From Ficedula albicollis (taxonomy: Eukaryota > Chordata > Aves > Passeriformes > Muscicapidae): a stretch of DNA of 64,000 nucleotides. Below are positions 39,669-52,106 of this stretch, piece by piece (position 1 is the first letter of the stretch; every line of letters begins with the position of its first letter). The position numbers were made by a program, and so were the translations under genes. The DNA lies in NCBI RefSeq assembly GCF_000247815.1, contig NC_021683.1:16128044-16192043 (forward strand). The letters are read 5' to 3'. The notes below the pieces were generated by a model, which was not told where the DNA came from, searched no databases, and was given only the letters and a program-made list of their open reading frames with translations.

Positions 39669-42600
39669 TTGTGTTCTACTCAACATTCACCGTGCATTTG
39701 ACAGATCCTGTGCTTTCACCTTTTTCTTTGCCATTTTTTACTGAGGTTTTTTACTATGTCTCAGAATTCCAACATGTATTCTCTCCTTCAGTTTTAGTAG
39801 AAATTTTCTAAAAATCAGTTTCATGTGTTGTACCCCAAAATGCAGAGCAGTTCACCATGGTGTCTCCATCCTTTATCCTCTGCTGGCTGTCCTGAGCTGT
39901 TTGAGGGGCTTTTCTGTCATCACTGGCACACCCAGCTCAGTGTCCGCCCCCCCCGCTCTCTCGTTTGGGACACAATTCTTGTGCCACATTTCTCTTTACA
40001 CATCCCTCTGCTGCTTTTACACTCGTTGCTTCTCCAGTTGATTTTTTTTGCCTCTGTTTACTTTCTTTTGGGGTCTTTGGTTATCCTGTTTATTGAGCTC
40101 TTCAGCTGATGACTCCCCTTTTATTCTCCTTCAGCCTCCTATTTAACAGTCCCATTTCAACTATTACTCAGCTCAGTGTATGGTGACTACCAAGACTCCC
40201 AAAAATAGGCTCAGGTGCAATCAATTGTCCAGAAGTTGTTGACTTCAGGCTTCCACACAAGAGCTGGTTAATGAGAAAAAAAACCCAGGATCCTGCACCT
40301 GGAGATTTGGGAAAAAACAAGGACCTCATGGTCCACCACATCAAGTCTCTTCATTCTTTCCTAATCTGGCCACTAAAATAAAAAGTAAAAATTATGAATT
40401 AACCATAAATTAGACACAGTTTATTTTCCACTTGGGATAAATTCTTATGTGTGTTCTGAAAAACCTGGTCTGTCTTTTAAATCCACACCATCTTTGCTGC
40501 CTGTGAAAGGGAGCCAGTGATCTGCATGACAACACACTTGATCTTCTTCCAATAGTCAAAGTCATCCTGAGCTTTCTCAGCAGCAATATCAAATTCCCTT
40601 TTGTGTGTGTGATGGTTTTTGTTGGAATAGCTTCTTCATTATTAGAAGACAGTTGCTAAAGAATATGTTTAGCAAATTTCTTCTCATTTTCTTCATCAAA
40701 TTAGTCAGTTGTTCCAGTCGAGGAATTCCAACTCAGTCTTGCTTTTCACATTTTAAAAATCTCTCTTCATCCATAAAACATTTCTTCATTAAAGATATTG
40801 ACATTTTGTTACCTAGCATCTCAAGTTTAGAAAATCCAGGTTGAGAGCAGGATATTGGAGTCTAGGCACTAGATTACAAATTGCTATTTGATCAAAATAT
40901 AAGCCAGGTAATTTACGTGCTTCTTATTTAAATATAAAAGCTTTCATATATTTAGAATTAAAAAAAAGCCTTCTAAGTGAATGAACAAACCAGAAAAGCA
41001 TAACTAACACTGTGAGTGAAGTTACTACATTTATCACAAGGGGGGCTGATTCCTGAAAGGAAAAAAAAAAAAATAATATAAAGAATATAGTGTGAAAATG
41101 CAACCTAAAGAGGTGCTACTTTATGTACTGCACATATCTATCTACACTGCAAGAGATCTGAATTCAAAGGCTGTCAAAAAAGCCTAAAACTTATAAACAC
41201 CTCAAGATCATAAAGCTTTAAGATTTTAATAGGAAAAGCCAGTAGCTGAACTCTCCACTCAGACCAAAATTTCAAACAGAATCAAAAGATGTTGAACTTC
41301 ATTAAATTTGGTTAAAAGTGACAAAAGTGGCTGCAAAGGCTCAAAGCCCTGATTGCAGGAGTCCCTTTGGTCTCTGCTGAGAGACAGGACAGATGCTCCT
41401 GCCAGGAGCTCGGTGTCAGCCCGGCAGGAGAGCGTTCCAGGGGTCTCTGCCCCTCACTCCCCCGCCTGCAGCAGCCAGGAAATTGTGGCAGGATGACCAA
41501 GGACAGAGTGTGGATTAGCATCCCTCTTTACAACAACAAAAACTGCTTCCATTTTTCTGTGCAGGGTCTAGCTAACTGGCTCCTTTTGGACCAGCTTCAA
41601 CAAAGTAAGGAGCCTTTGTTTGAACATCCAAAGTATCAAGGTCAGGACAACAGCAAAGTACAACATCAAGCAACACATTTGAGGGGATGGCTCTGGAGCA
41701 GCTGGTTAGCTTCCATGATGAATGGGAATTACAGCAGTTTTCAAGAGACCAACAGAAGGCTGGCAGGGTCCTAATCAGCTATAACATCAGTAGTAAAGAT
41801 CTAAGGAGACTAGAGCATTTCCAAACCTAGAAACTTCTCTGGGCTTTAGTTTCAATAATTATAGCTGTGACAGCTGGACGGTGTGGGTACATGACTGGAA
41901 TGGGTTGGAGTTTTTGACATATGGTGCTATTGGAATCCTGTCTGTCAGGAAAGGAGCATAAAATTACCCCCAACAACGGGGCTGCAGCTCATGTCATCCT
42001 GTCTCAAAGTAAAGGAGCAAAGATGGCATTTTTGCAGGCTAACATTCAGCAAATGACAAAATGTCATTCAAGTAGTGTTACAGCAGAACATCAGTGCAAA
42101 GTGCTGCAGGGTCACAGGGGCAATTTAAGTTAACTGGAGGAAGCACATTGGCATGCCTGGTTTTCCTTCTGCTAACTACATTTCTAGCTGCTCTTCTCCT
42201 CCTGGAATAACCATTTGGTGCTGATGCTGCGGGAAGTGGCCTCACGTGGCTCAAAAGAGACTCCAGGTGTGCTGAACAATAATTTCAGATATTTCTTCCT
42301 AAGTGTGCCCCTGATAAGGTCTTTTTCCATCCTGCTTGTTCAAGCCTGCTTAAAACTCATGCACACCCAGAGAGAGAGTAAGCTCCATCCTCCCCATAAA
42401 TTGATAGTTCAGTCAGATTACCATGTAGTGGCCGGTAATTAATTTTTCTTTACATTCTACTTATTAAAAATGAAGCAAAAGATGTTCAGTATAATGAAGT
42501 GGCACAGACCTGTTTGTCAGCCAGACCATCACCCTGCACAAGGCCTATTTCTGCTAGGAAGGATAGTTGAACCATAGGTTGTCAAGACTGGGTTTTATCT

Positions 42601-43105
42601 CACTTTTCCTCAAGCTCTGAACTGTGCATGCTGAAATTAAACCCTTTCATTCCCACTCCCCCTTCCCTGTCATTCCTCTTTTTGTTGCCAAATTTGCCAT
42701 TAAGGGCAGGTTTTTTTCCCTAGTGTACACACAGAAAGATATTTGCTTAGCTTGCAATTGCCAGGCCAGAATGAGAAACTATTTTTTTTTTCCCCCTTCT
42801 TGAGATTCTTTTGTGGCACAAAAACCTCTCAAAGCTGGAAGCAGCTCATTCCAAGGTGCAGGAATTTGAGCAGGTGTGTCTGAAGGCATGAACAAGGAAC
42901 TTCTGCTGATATGGAAAGGACACAGGAGGTGACAGAGGGAATGTGTTACCAAGCAGAGAAGTTGTTCAAAATGCAGGAGGGGATCACAGAAATCAAGCTG
43001 AAACTAGTGAGGGATATTAGGAAAGAATTGAAGGGTTTCCTAAAGTACAAGATCAGCACAAGGAAGGTTGAAAAAGGTGTGGGTCCAGAGATGAGAGAGC
43101 ACAGA
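39669..43105. other. Non-coding sequence
   Basis: A GC-richer patch at about 41370-41480 yields overlapping ORFs on both strands with no domain. No gene is supported. Confidence 0.5.
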
Positions 43106-43360
43106 AGATTCAGTGACAAAGAGGGAGTGGAGGCACTGTTTTTCATTCTGCTTTTATATGGAAAGTCTGGACACAGGTTTCCACATCCCTGGAACACATG
43201 GGAAAACTTCATTAAATTGTTTGCTTACTTAGATTCAGTGACAAAGAGGGAGTGGAGGCACTGAGTATTTTTCATTCTGCTTTTATATGGAAAGTCTGGA
43301 CACAGGTTTCCACATCCCTGGAACACATGGGAAAACTTCATTAAATTGTTTGCTTACTTA
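43106..43360. repeat. About 125-bp tandem duplication with a 4-base indel
   Basis: AGATTCAGTGACAAAGAGGG starts at 43106 and 43231. The copies match through TTTGCTTACTTA, but copy 2 carries four extra bases after GGAGGCACTG. Apart from that indel I see no mismatch, so it is young or an assembly duplication. Confidence 0.93.
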
Positions 43361-44072
43361 ACAAGAGAGTGGTCAAATACTGACCCAAGGACCAGTGAGG
43401 CTCTGTCTCTGAAACAAAGCAAAGCTGAACAGGACCTGGGCAGCCTCACACAGCCGGCCCTGCTTGGGGCTGCCCCACACCCTCATTCTGACAGGATTCT
43501 GTGCTGAAAAACTGCAGATTTTAGAAAACACCATGGTGACACTTTTAATTGGTGCTAAAAGATCTGCTTTAAGCCAGTAAAAATTCAGATTTAAACCCGA
43601 AGTGCAGGGTTTTTCTGGGTGCATGTATATCTCGAAGGGCTTCCACAGCATGAGAAATTTTAGGTAATGTACATTATTTACTCTAGTATCTCATGCTTAT
43701 TTTCCACTTTACATGCCACAATATGAAATTTTGGCAGCTAATGATGACTCAGAGGAAAGAGATGTAATTTAAAGGATAAACAGAAATACAAACATATTTT
43801 AATTCCAAAGTATCCTATAAGTTATTTTTTCACAAAAATGCAGGCAAACTCTTTTCAAGCAGCATTTCTACAGGCAAACTCTACCTTAAATTCTATCATT
43901 TTTGTAGTGTGAAGTACTGTGGACCTCTTTTCTCACCATCCCCTGGTGTGTTGGGATGTCCCCTCCTGGTCTTTGCTCATGTCTCAGAGAGCTTTCCTCG
44001 TGTTCATTATGTTTAAAAGGGAGAGAGAGGATGAACCTCGTTATATGGTAACATGAAGGTCATTTCACACAC
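43361..44072. other. Non-coding sequence
   Basis: No supported feature. Confidence 0.5.
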
Positions 44073-44574
44073 AAAAAAAAAAAAAAAAAATCAGAGAAAG
44101 AGGAATGTGAAAGAGAATGAGACCCAGAACTGTAAAACTAATAAGCAGGATAAGACAGAAATACAAGGGTCTACTTTTTGCACATTCTCTTGAGTGCTGA
44201 AAAACAATGAACTTTGGTTTCCAGTACATTCAGAGCTCTGTCTTAAGCAGGGTTCTCAAATGTGTTAAAAAATACCATATGGGGCTTAGTGTTTTTGATT
44301 AGAAATGCATTAATGTGGGACAACTGGCTTTTCCAGAAGAAAGAAATTTCTAACAGGAGAGGGCTGCTATTATTTATATGAGCTGAGATCATCCCATTTT
44401 ACTGATTCATTTAGACTGATGCCAACTAGAGCTGAAAACAAGCATTTCTTCTTAAAGAAATTATGAAATTACTGTAGACTTTGATCTAACATCACCCAAG
44501 TTTTCGTTTACAGGGACTCACAGCACAAACATTAGTCACTGGAAATATGAACTACACTGCATATCTTACCCCCC

Positions 44575-44617
<43 letters not shown>

Positions 44618-45095
44618 CAGAGAAAGAGGAATATGAAAGAGAATGAGACCCAGAACTGTAAAACTAATAAGCAGGATAAGACAGAAATACAAGGGTCTAC
44701 TTTTTGCACATTCTCTTGAGTGCTGAAAAACAATGAACTTTGGTTTCCAGTACATTCAGAGCTCTGTCTTAAGCAGGGTTCTCAAATGTGTTAAAAAATA
44801 CCATATGGGGCTTAGTGTTTTTGATTAGAAATGCATTAATGTGGGACAACTGGCTTTTCCAGAAGAAAGAAATTTCTAACAGGAGAGGGCTGCTATTATT
44901 TATATGAGCTGAGATCATCCCATTTTACTGATTCATTTAGACTGATGCCAACTAGAGCTGAAAACAAGCATTTCTTCTTAAAGAAATTATGAAATTACTG
45001 TAGACTTTGATCTAACATCACCCAAGTTTTCGTTTACAGGGACTCACAGCACAAACATTAGTCACTGGAAATATGAACTACACTGCATATCTTAC
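44073..45095. repeat. 479-bp tandem duplication with homopolymer junction
   Basis: Copy 1 (44091-44569) and copy 2 (44617-45095) both start TCAGAGAAAGAGGAAT and end ATATCTTAC. The only visible difference is GTGAAAG versus ATGAAAG near the start. Copy 1 is preceded by A18 (44073-44090); between the copies lie seven Cs and 40 As (44569-44615) plus a T. An A-run before each copy implies the duplicated unit includes the A-tract, which has grown. True duplication, or haplotype join at a hard homopolymer. Confidence 0.94.
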
Positions 45096-47187
45096 AATAC
45101 AGAAAAGGAGAGAGAAGACTATTTGATCAAAATATTTGGAACCATAACCTGAAGTCAGGTTTGACAGAAGTAACTTCTGTTTTTTTCTACTTCAGATACT
45201 TACATTAATTATTTCCTAATAGAAAGTGGATCACTCAAAGTAGCAAGACTCTAAGCACTCATGCCCCTTTGGCTGCTTTCCCACCATTGTAAAACATGTC
45301 TGTCCAAAAAGCTGTTCTTCAAAACTGCACACACATAACTACATGCTCAAATAGAGAGTACATTTATTTGTTTCTATTTGCAAATATTTGAACTGTGCTT
45401 TTTACTACCAGATTTGGCACACAGTGTTTGCTGCTTAAAAATCTCCCCTTAGGCCTGTAAGACTATCCTGGTTGAGGGGGAAAAAAATTAAAAATCAAAG
45501 AACAGCTGCCCTCAAGCCACATCACGCAATGATTAAATATGAAATGCATATAACACTAGTAAAAGAAAAGCACAAAAAGTGGATTAACAAGATACTCAAC
45601 TCCATTCAGTTTAACTGAAAGACAGTGGATGAGGATAGTGGCTGAAAGTCACTGTTACAAGTCACCAAAGGGTTATAATAATGGCCAAGACAAAAAGGCT
45701 ATATTCTCAGAGCAGCTTGCTCTAAAAGAGAGCATGCTATCGTAGTTTGATGAAGAAACATGAAATATAAAGTGTCAAACAGAAGAAAATGCAATCAGCT
45801 CACTGATCCTACACTGAAGAATTAAAGAAGGCAATAGCCTTGAGGAATGAAGGCACCTCTGATCTTTCACACAGCATGGGCTGCCTGTGTTCCCCTTGTC
45901 AAACAGTAAATAATCAAAATCAATGGGAGGTATAAGAAGTCTGAAAAACTCAAAGGAAAAATAATTTCCCAGATATACCAACAATAAAAGTCATTCCCAT
46001 GTTATATAATTCTAATTATTAGCAAAATAGAAAAGCCAGAGACCCGAACTAAATTTTTTATTCTGTATTTCACTGATAGCTGTGAGGGTTTGTGGTATTC
46101 TGGGGTTCTATTTCCAGCTCAGTACATTCTCCTGACTGATCATTTGGGCAGAACTCATCTGCAGCCCCATGGGGAAACAAGTCCAACAACCCCCAGGAGA
46201 GCTCAGCTTGGGCAAAGGTACTGGGGGCACCAGCATCAATCCTAATACTTTGTGACCAAACACAGCCAGGTTAACTTGAAGGCCAAAACTCTGTCACACA
46301 TCAAAAGGAAGGATAAATTCTCCGGTATAAACCAAATGCAACAGGAGAATTTGCTGCTGTGAAAAGAGAAGCCCCTTTCAGTCCTCTGGATCCCCCTCCT
46401 CACCTCACCTTCTGCCATCCAAATTTACAAGTTCAGCAAGAGGAGGCACAAGATGTGACTACCACAGTGATGCCAGAGATCAAAAATATGCCAAAGTCCC
46501 AGGCTTTTGAGTAAGATACATACAGGACATAGCAGAGGGCACCAAGAACACAGGTAGAGATCTCAGTCCAAGTTAAAGGGATTATTTCTCCACCTCGCCT
46601 CCCTCCATATGGATGTGGGATAGGAAAAATTAAGCAAATTAATTTCTTGAAAGAAGTATGTCCTTAATATTCATTGAGAGTGAGTAGGTGCTAATTATCT
46701 GCCTTCTTCTGCAACGGCAGGGTGCCTCTGTGTGCCATTTTGGTGGGCTGGCTTAGACCATCGCACACCAACATGAAATTCAGGAGTAACTCTGGGCTTT
46801 CTGTTCCCTGAAGTCAGCAAAAGCTTAGAGTATTGCTGGGATGATAACAGCTGCCAGTCTCTCAAGGGATAGGCTTTGCTCATGTTGCTCTTGAAATGAA
46901 TGATGAATAACATTAGAAACAGCCTGACTGATACAGGCTGACAGTTGCCTTTATTTTCTAGAGCAAGGACTGCATCAGATACAGGAAAACACCATGGTTT
47001 GAGGCTGTGCTGTGAGCCCCTCACTGTGTCAGGCAGCTTTACACAGAGTAATGGAATGAAGGGAGAAAGTGGCTAATCCAAGAGGTCAAAAAGGATTTGT
47101 GTGGATCCTCAGCAGCTCCCTGACTTTCTCCTCTCCAGGTCTTACTGGAAGATGAGCCACTTGACTTGAGCACACCTTTGTTGTCAG
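45096..47187. other. Non-coding sequence
   Basis: No gene is recognised. The part at about 46560-46760 (AAATTAATTTC, GCTAATTATCTGCC, CATCGCACACC) has an enhancer-like texture, but the evidence is weak. Confidence 0.5.
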
Positions 47188-47250
47188 GCCACCATTCACT
47201 AATGATCCTGGGGTTGCTGCACTTGTCTCTAACTGCATCTGGGCATCGTG
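47188..47250 (+). other. Splice-bracketed 63-bp segment with signal-peptide-like frame
   Basis: Acceptor CACCTTTGTTGTCAG and donor ATCGTG|GTAAGTG bracket 63 bases. Two frames are open; one has an ATG at 47202 giving MILGLLHLSLTASGHR, which resembles the h-region of a signal peptide split at an exon edge. I looked downstream for an Ig or other extracellular domain and found none. Probably chance or a lncRNA exon. Confidence 0.15.
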
Positions 47251-48529
47251 GTAAGTGAAAACTTAGAAGGCAGAGCTCCTTAGTAAATCTGTTAAGTAAC
47301 TGGGCCTAATCCAGACCACCTAAATTTGGAAGCCACTTCTGCAGTGTCGACCCAGAGCACATGGCTCCTGAAATAGCATCTGGGAGGAGTCTGAATACTC
47401 CTGGGTATTCTCAAAGTGAGAGACCCTAGATGCTAAATACAGCATTGGTGCTGGGGTCACACAGCCAGCTGGGGCAATACAGCTGTGTCTTTGTGTTTAA
47501 TACCATCTACATTTCTGACACATCAGCTGAGCCCCTGGGTGATTCCAAAGAGGCTAATTATAACTACCTCTTCCCCTTACTAATGGTGCCACAAAAGAGT
47601 AATGACCACACTTGTTCAGCAGATCTGGCCTCTGGGGAATGGGACATTCAGTGACTCAGCAGCTCCTGCAGCCCTGTGTGTGCTCAGAACCTCCAACAGG
47701 CAAGGACTGAGATCCCTGCACTGTGAGCCATTTCATGGGCCTCCAGTGCTTCCAGGGACAGGCAGACACAATAATCTACCTTCCCAGAACGTGGGATCCC
47801 AATCTAAATTATACCCACTTGCCCCCTGCAATTTACAGCATGTGTTTCAAAAAACATATTTCCTGCATGTGCAGGAATAAAAGCAAACAGACAAACCCCC
47901 AATATTTCAAACCACTCAAAAAAGCCTGTAGACAATCTTTTCAAAAGACCAGCATCACCATGCAGTTTGTAATTGTCTTGTCACATACTGTACACTGACT
48001 TTCATGACTTTTCCCACAGTATTTCAGAGGTTGTTATAAATGCCAACACAGAAGGGAAGTGGGTGTTTCACCTCTGACTAATGGCAGCATTTACTAGCCT
48101 GAAGATCTCTTCCTATATCCATCTAATAAACTGGTTTGTCAGTAGATAATACGAAATTCCATCTGACACACTTGAAAACTAAGTGCCAGACTCGGAGTAT
48201 ATTTCCATTTCAGTACACAAGATTTTATCCACGGAGCTCCTATTAGCTTCAGTAACAGCACCCATGCTGCTCCCTCCACATATCAGAGGGGGAGCACACC
48301 CCCAGGTCAACACAGCCAAGACTTGTACAAGCCCCTGGGTAGAATAACTTTTAAGAAAATCTTAGGATTTTTCTGCCTGATTTTTCTTGCAAACACAATA
48401 GGCGTGGAAACTACCAAAGCTGGACATACCAGAGGTGGGTGGAATTTGGTTTTGCTCATCCTCTCAAAATGCCTCTGAGGTTTGTAAATATTCACTGTGG
48501 TGCTACGGTTTTGAGAAAGAAGTTATACA
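47251..48529. other. Non-coding sequence
   Basis: Short ORFs only. No repeat family is recognised. Confidence 0.5.
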
Positions 48530-49200
48530 GCAGATTCGAATGATTAATGATCCAAGACATTTTAACACATTATTTCTCTATTTTCAACATAAATAGTGTG
48601 TAAAGGGTGTTTAAAACCTTAATGAATCGAGCTATATGAGTAAATAATGTTAATCATTTTAATTGCCCAGTAGCCTGAAATTAGATTTAACAGTCTGATA
48701 ATGTATAACTTTAAAGGAATACAACCCTGCTCTATAAAAAATCCCTTCCAAGCCAATTCTAATAATTTCTATTTATCTTTTATGACATTAACTGTCCTAG
48801 CAGTCTGCCGACAGACAGCCTCACGCTCACGCATTTAGTTTAAATGCGGCGCAGTATAGTTTTTCATTATCATTAACGTGCTCCTGGTGGGCAGAGTGCA
48901 ATGCAGTGGCACTGGTCACACTTCATTGCTTTATCTCATATGACAAAGAGAGATGATGTGCTTCAGCCCAGGCCAGAAGATGAAAGGGAAAGGTGGCCAT
49001 GGCAAACTCCCCCTGCTGCCGGGGAGCCGCGGCCGCGCTGCGCCGTGTGACTCGCGAACAGCGCGAAGGGCCAGACAAATAGATTTTCCTCTATATTTAT
49101 AACCAGCATCATTCTTCCTTTCAGGCCTTTCAGTGCAGGTAGCTGTTTTATATGAAATGAACAATCTTTATAGACGTACCAGAGCCATAACAAGGCTGAT
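48530..49200. promoter_or_regulatory. Candidate conserved enhancer with a CpG cluster
   Basis: The best regulatory candidate in the window. The left half is full of homeodomain-type cores (GAATGATTAATGATCC, GTTAATCATTTTAATTGCCC, ATCATTAACGTG). Then come CTGCCGACAGACAGCC, CTCACGCTCACGC and a perfect inverted repeat CGCATTT-AGTTT-AAATGCG at 48830-48848. At 49027-49065 a burst of about ten CpGs includes a NotI site (GCGGCCGC, 49029-49036), in otherwise CpG-poor DNA. Retained CpGs suggest selection or lack of methylation. Overlapping minus-strand ORFs (77 and 76 codons) lack any domain. Confidence 0.4.
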
Positions 49201-49736
49201 TTTCAGCGAGGCTGAGGTATATAACTCTTACAGAATTGTCAGGCTTCTTGCTCAACAAATCAAGCCTAACTTATGATGTTTGCAGTGTAATTTTTATTCC
49301 TGTTTGACTAGCCAACTACCCAGTGGTAATAGGATGTTAGAAAAGGGCAGTAGCAATGTTTGTACATGCCATGATTGATAGGCAAACTCTGCATTTTTCA
49401 TTTATATCTCCTGATTCCAAATCAGTTAAGTTTAGGAAAAATGAAACCAAATGGCAAGAAAAATGCTTGCAGATTGCAGCCCAGCACTCTCGTAGATCTG
49501 AGTTCAGCCCACATCTGCTAGGATTGTCTGGAAACATTAAGATATCTAAATGAAAATCAATACTATATGTGCCAGCATTTACTACCAAGAACAAGTATCA
49601 AGAGACCTCAGCTAATCAGGCTTTCAAGCTTGTACTTGAGCCATAGTCTGAACCCCAGGGGTGTCCTAATTGGCCCAGACTAATCATAGAAGAGTTAAAT
49701 TTATAACCAGCAAAGACATCTTGTTTTTCTTACAAG

Positions 49737-49828
49737 TCATCATTTTGAAAGGGAAAGCCTCACCTGTGTGGTAGCGACGTGTGGTGAGAGCCACCGGTCA
49801 TGCAAGAGCTGCTGCTCACCTGTCAGAG
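49737..49828 (+). other. GC-rich segment with splice sites on both strands (plus-strand view)
   Basis: On the plus strand, ATCTTGTTTTTCTTACAAG precedes 92 bases that end CAGAG|GTAAGG. One frame is open throughout (30 codons) and is cysteine-rich, including ESLTCVVATCGESHRSCKSC. It holds two CACCTGT E-boxes (ZEB/Snail-type) and CpGs. It may be an exon, or the splice-like edges may be a by-product of a conserved regulatory block continuous with 48.5-49.2 kb. Confidence 0.2.
49764..49819 (-). other. Minus-strand splice-bracketed 56-bp segment inside the same island
   Basis: On the minus strand an excellent acceptor (CCTTTCCCTTACCTCTGACAG) reduced here to its last bases, TTACCTCTGACAG, precedes the segment. 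CACACAG|GTGAGG follows it. Two frames are open; one reads EQQLLHDRWLSPHVATTQ and ends on a codon boundary. I do not recognise it. Having plausible exons on both strands of one short block is unusual but not decisive. Confidence 0.2.
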
Positions 49829-51207
49829 GTAAGGGAAAGGCTAATTTACTGTCCCCCATAAAACCAGTCAGGCACATTTAAGCTTTTGGTGGGTATATAG
49901 TGCTATCAAACCTTTCACATGAACTGCATATTTTCTCAATTTAAAAGCTCTGCACTTAACACTCCTGCACTGGGAGATAGGAGGTTTGTATTTTAGAGGT
50001 AAAAGACCCTCCATGCGCTGTGATCTCCTAACCTGATTTTTTGAGCCAGCTAAATAAATATACTTCCAAATCAAACACTGTTGGTGGAACTTTGTTTTCT
50101 TTTTTTCTGCAGTGACTGCAGATGTGCACAGAAGCCAACACACAGCAGTTCAGTTCGTAAGGTACAAAGACAAGCACATGAATTATTTTTCTATACTTAA
50201 AAAAAAATCCTTATTGTAAAATAAAAGTGTGCACAATATCTTTTGGAAAACTGTTAAATTGTACTGTTAAAAATTATACTGCATCAGGGGATCGGGTTCC
50301 TAGTATTTGTATTCGGGATGCCAAATGAGAGCAGATTTTATCCTATTTTCAACAAATTAAACACAAATATGTAAAATGTTTATAAAACTCAGTCCTCTAT
50401 TTTGGGCTTATTTTGAGCAACTTAATAATTCTGCATAGATTTCTTAAAACAGAACAAAATAAAATGATGAATTAAGCCTGGAAATGCAAAAACTAATGTT
50501 TTTCAGCTTTCTTCAAAAGCATATGTAAACATCCCTGGAGATTCACATCCACCAGAAGTTTAATAACATTATTTAGATTCTTTGTGTCCCATACGTTAGA
50601 TGTATTTTTAATGCCTACCTCTTAAACCAAAACAAAAAGTTGTCAGATACCGCATTCCTCCTCACCACGGCTAATGGTTTCCTAGGCAGTGCATTCATGG
50701 AGACACCCTGGCACGCTGTGATCAATGAAAGCTTGTTTCTCTCATGGCATGATGCTTCCCTTGGATTCTCATCTCCCACTAGTGCCTGCTGTGAAATTTT
50801 GTCAGTTCTTTTACCTCTAAGGAGCTCTCCCGTCCCCCATGTTGTAAGCTACTGCCTTATCTCCCTGAATCAGTCCTGCTGTCGTGGCTGCTTCACCTCC
50901 CCCTTCTTGTGGGACAACAAGGCTATCTCCATCTTCCCTTCAGCCCTGTGCCTGATAACTCACTGCTCTCACTCTGTGCAGCACAGAACAGGTAATGAGC
51001 AAAATAAGGCCGACAGGGAATCTCAGCCCAACCCACACACAGAAAGGCAAGCACAAGTCTCTCCTAAACAATTCTATTCCCTCACTCTGTATTTCCAGCC
51101 TGGGTGCTACACATGCCAGTCTGCAGGAACGTACCAAAAAGCGTTCCTGACACAAAATAAGGTTCAAATACACCATCTGCCTTTGCTGTGCTACTTCTTC
51201 CCTCAAA
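49829..51207. other. Non-coding sequence including the longest open frame
   Basis: The longest open frame of the window (190 codons, 50640-51212) begins at a non-ATG triplet, has no recognisable domain and lacks a promoter or splice context. I regard it as a chance opening. Confidence 0.55.
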
Positions 51208-51385
51208 AATAATTTAAATATTGAACAAAAATACTTATTACTTCTTTGTATCTTCAGAACACTTTTGGTACAAACTGCTGATTTCTCTTTACCCAGAATA
51301 ATTTAAATATTGAACAAAAATACTTATTACTTCTTTGTATCTTCAGAACACTTTTGGTACAAACTTGATTTTCTCTTTACCCAAA
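51208..51385. repeat. 89-bp tandem duplication, two copies
   Basis: AATAATTTAAATATTGAACA starts at 51208 and 51297. The match continues through CTTTTGGTACAAAC and TTCTCTTTACCC with a small indel (CTGCTGATTTC versus CTTGATTTTC). Confidence 0.92.
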
Positions 51386-51701
51386 ACAAGACTTGAGTCT
51401 CCTCATGTTTCAAATGCTTGACAAAAAAGCAACTACTGTAAAGCCAACAGAATTTTCTTCTTATACAAAACCACAGCTCTTACAACTCCACTTTCTGGCT
51501 CTGAATGACACTGTTTAATAAATCCTTTTGGAGTGGTTTAGGAGACTATAATTTCCAATTCTCCTCTCTGCTTCACCACCAGTTGTCACACATGTGACAA
51601 AACAAAAAATTTGTTCTGCAGCTGCTCCTCCTCATTACAAATGGAGGATTTTTATTTTTAAATTAACGTGTTTGATTGTGAACTAAGAATAAATAATTGA
51701 A
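51386..51701. other. Non-coding sequence
   Basis: No supported feature. Confidence 0.5.
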
Positions 51702-52106
51702 GTGCAGTACCATTTAAGAGCACCATCCACCCTGGCAGTGGCCAGTGCTCCCAGGGAGATGCTGAAGGGAGAGGATGCAGGAGGGGCCTGGACCTTTGTC
51801 TGCAGGTGTGCCTGGGGAAGGGCCCTGCAGCAGGTGGCTGAGCTGCAGGAGGTGCTGAGGAGGAATCAGACAGCTCATTCCAAGCACAGCCTGCAGTGGA
51901 TGCCCAGCCCACAGCCAAAACCTCCTCCACCAGGACATGCAGAAGGCAAGGGAGCCAATAATGCAGGAGAACGGAAGCTTCCAACAGCAAGGACCTGCAG
52001 GAGGAGGAGACCTCCCCAAAGCCAGAGGTGCCCCTGCAGAACTGCTTCACTGCTCTGCAGACTGAAGAGCACCTGTCACAGCAGGAACAATACTGGAGAT
52101 GAGTAA
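51702..52106 (+). mobile_element. Decayed retroelement ORF1-like remnant
   Basis: A GC-rich island in AT-rich DNA. In one frame ALQQVAELQEVLRR resembles the coiled-coil of avian non-LTR (CR1-type) ORF1 proteins. In another frame, further on, PEVPLQNCFTALQTEEHL resembles the 'NRF..L' style motif common in avian retroelement ORF1/gag-like proteins. It runs to a stop at about 52099. The two motifs lie in different frames, so at least one frameshift is present and the copy is dead. Family assignment is from memory of such motifs and is uncertain. Confidence 0.45.

Noticed and set aside
47188..47700. Signal peptide exon of an Ig-type receptor (CD28-like)
   Set aside because: The short hydrophobic start is suggestive, but no Ig-domain cysteine pattern or further exon was found downstream.
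50640..51212. Longest open frame of the window (190 codons)
   Set aside because: It starts at a non-ATG triplet, shows no domain, overlaps an ORF on the other strand and has no promoter or splice context. A GTAATG donor-like site at about 50993 is not paired with a convincing acceptor.
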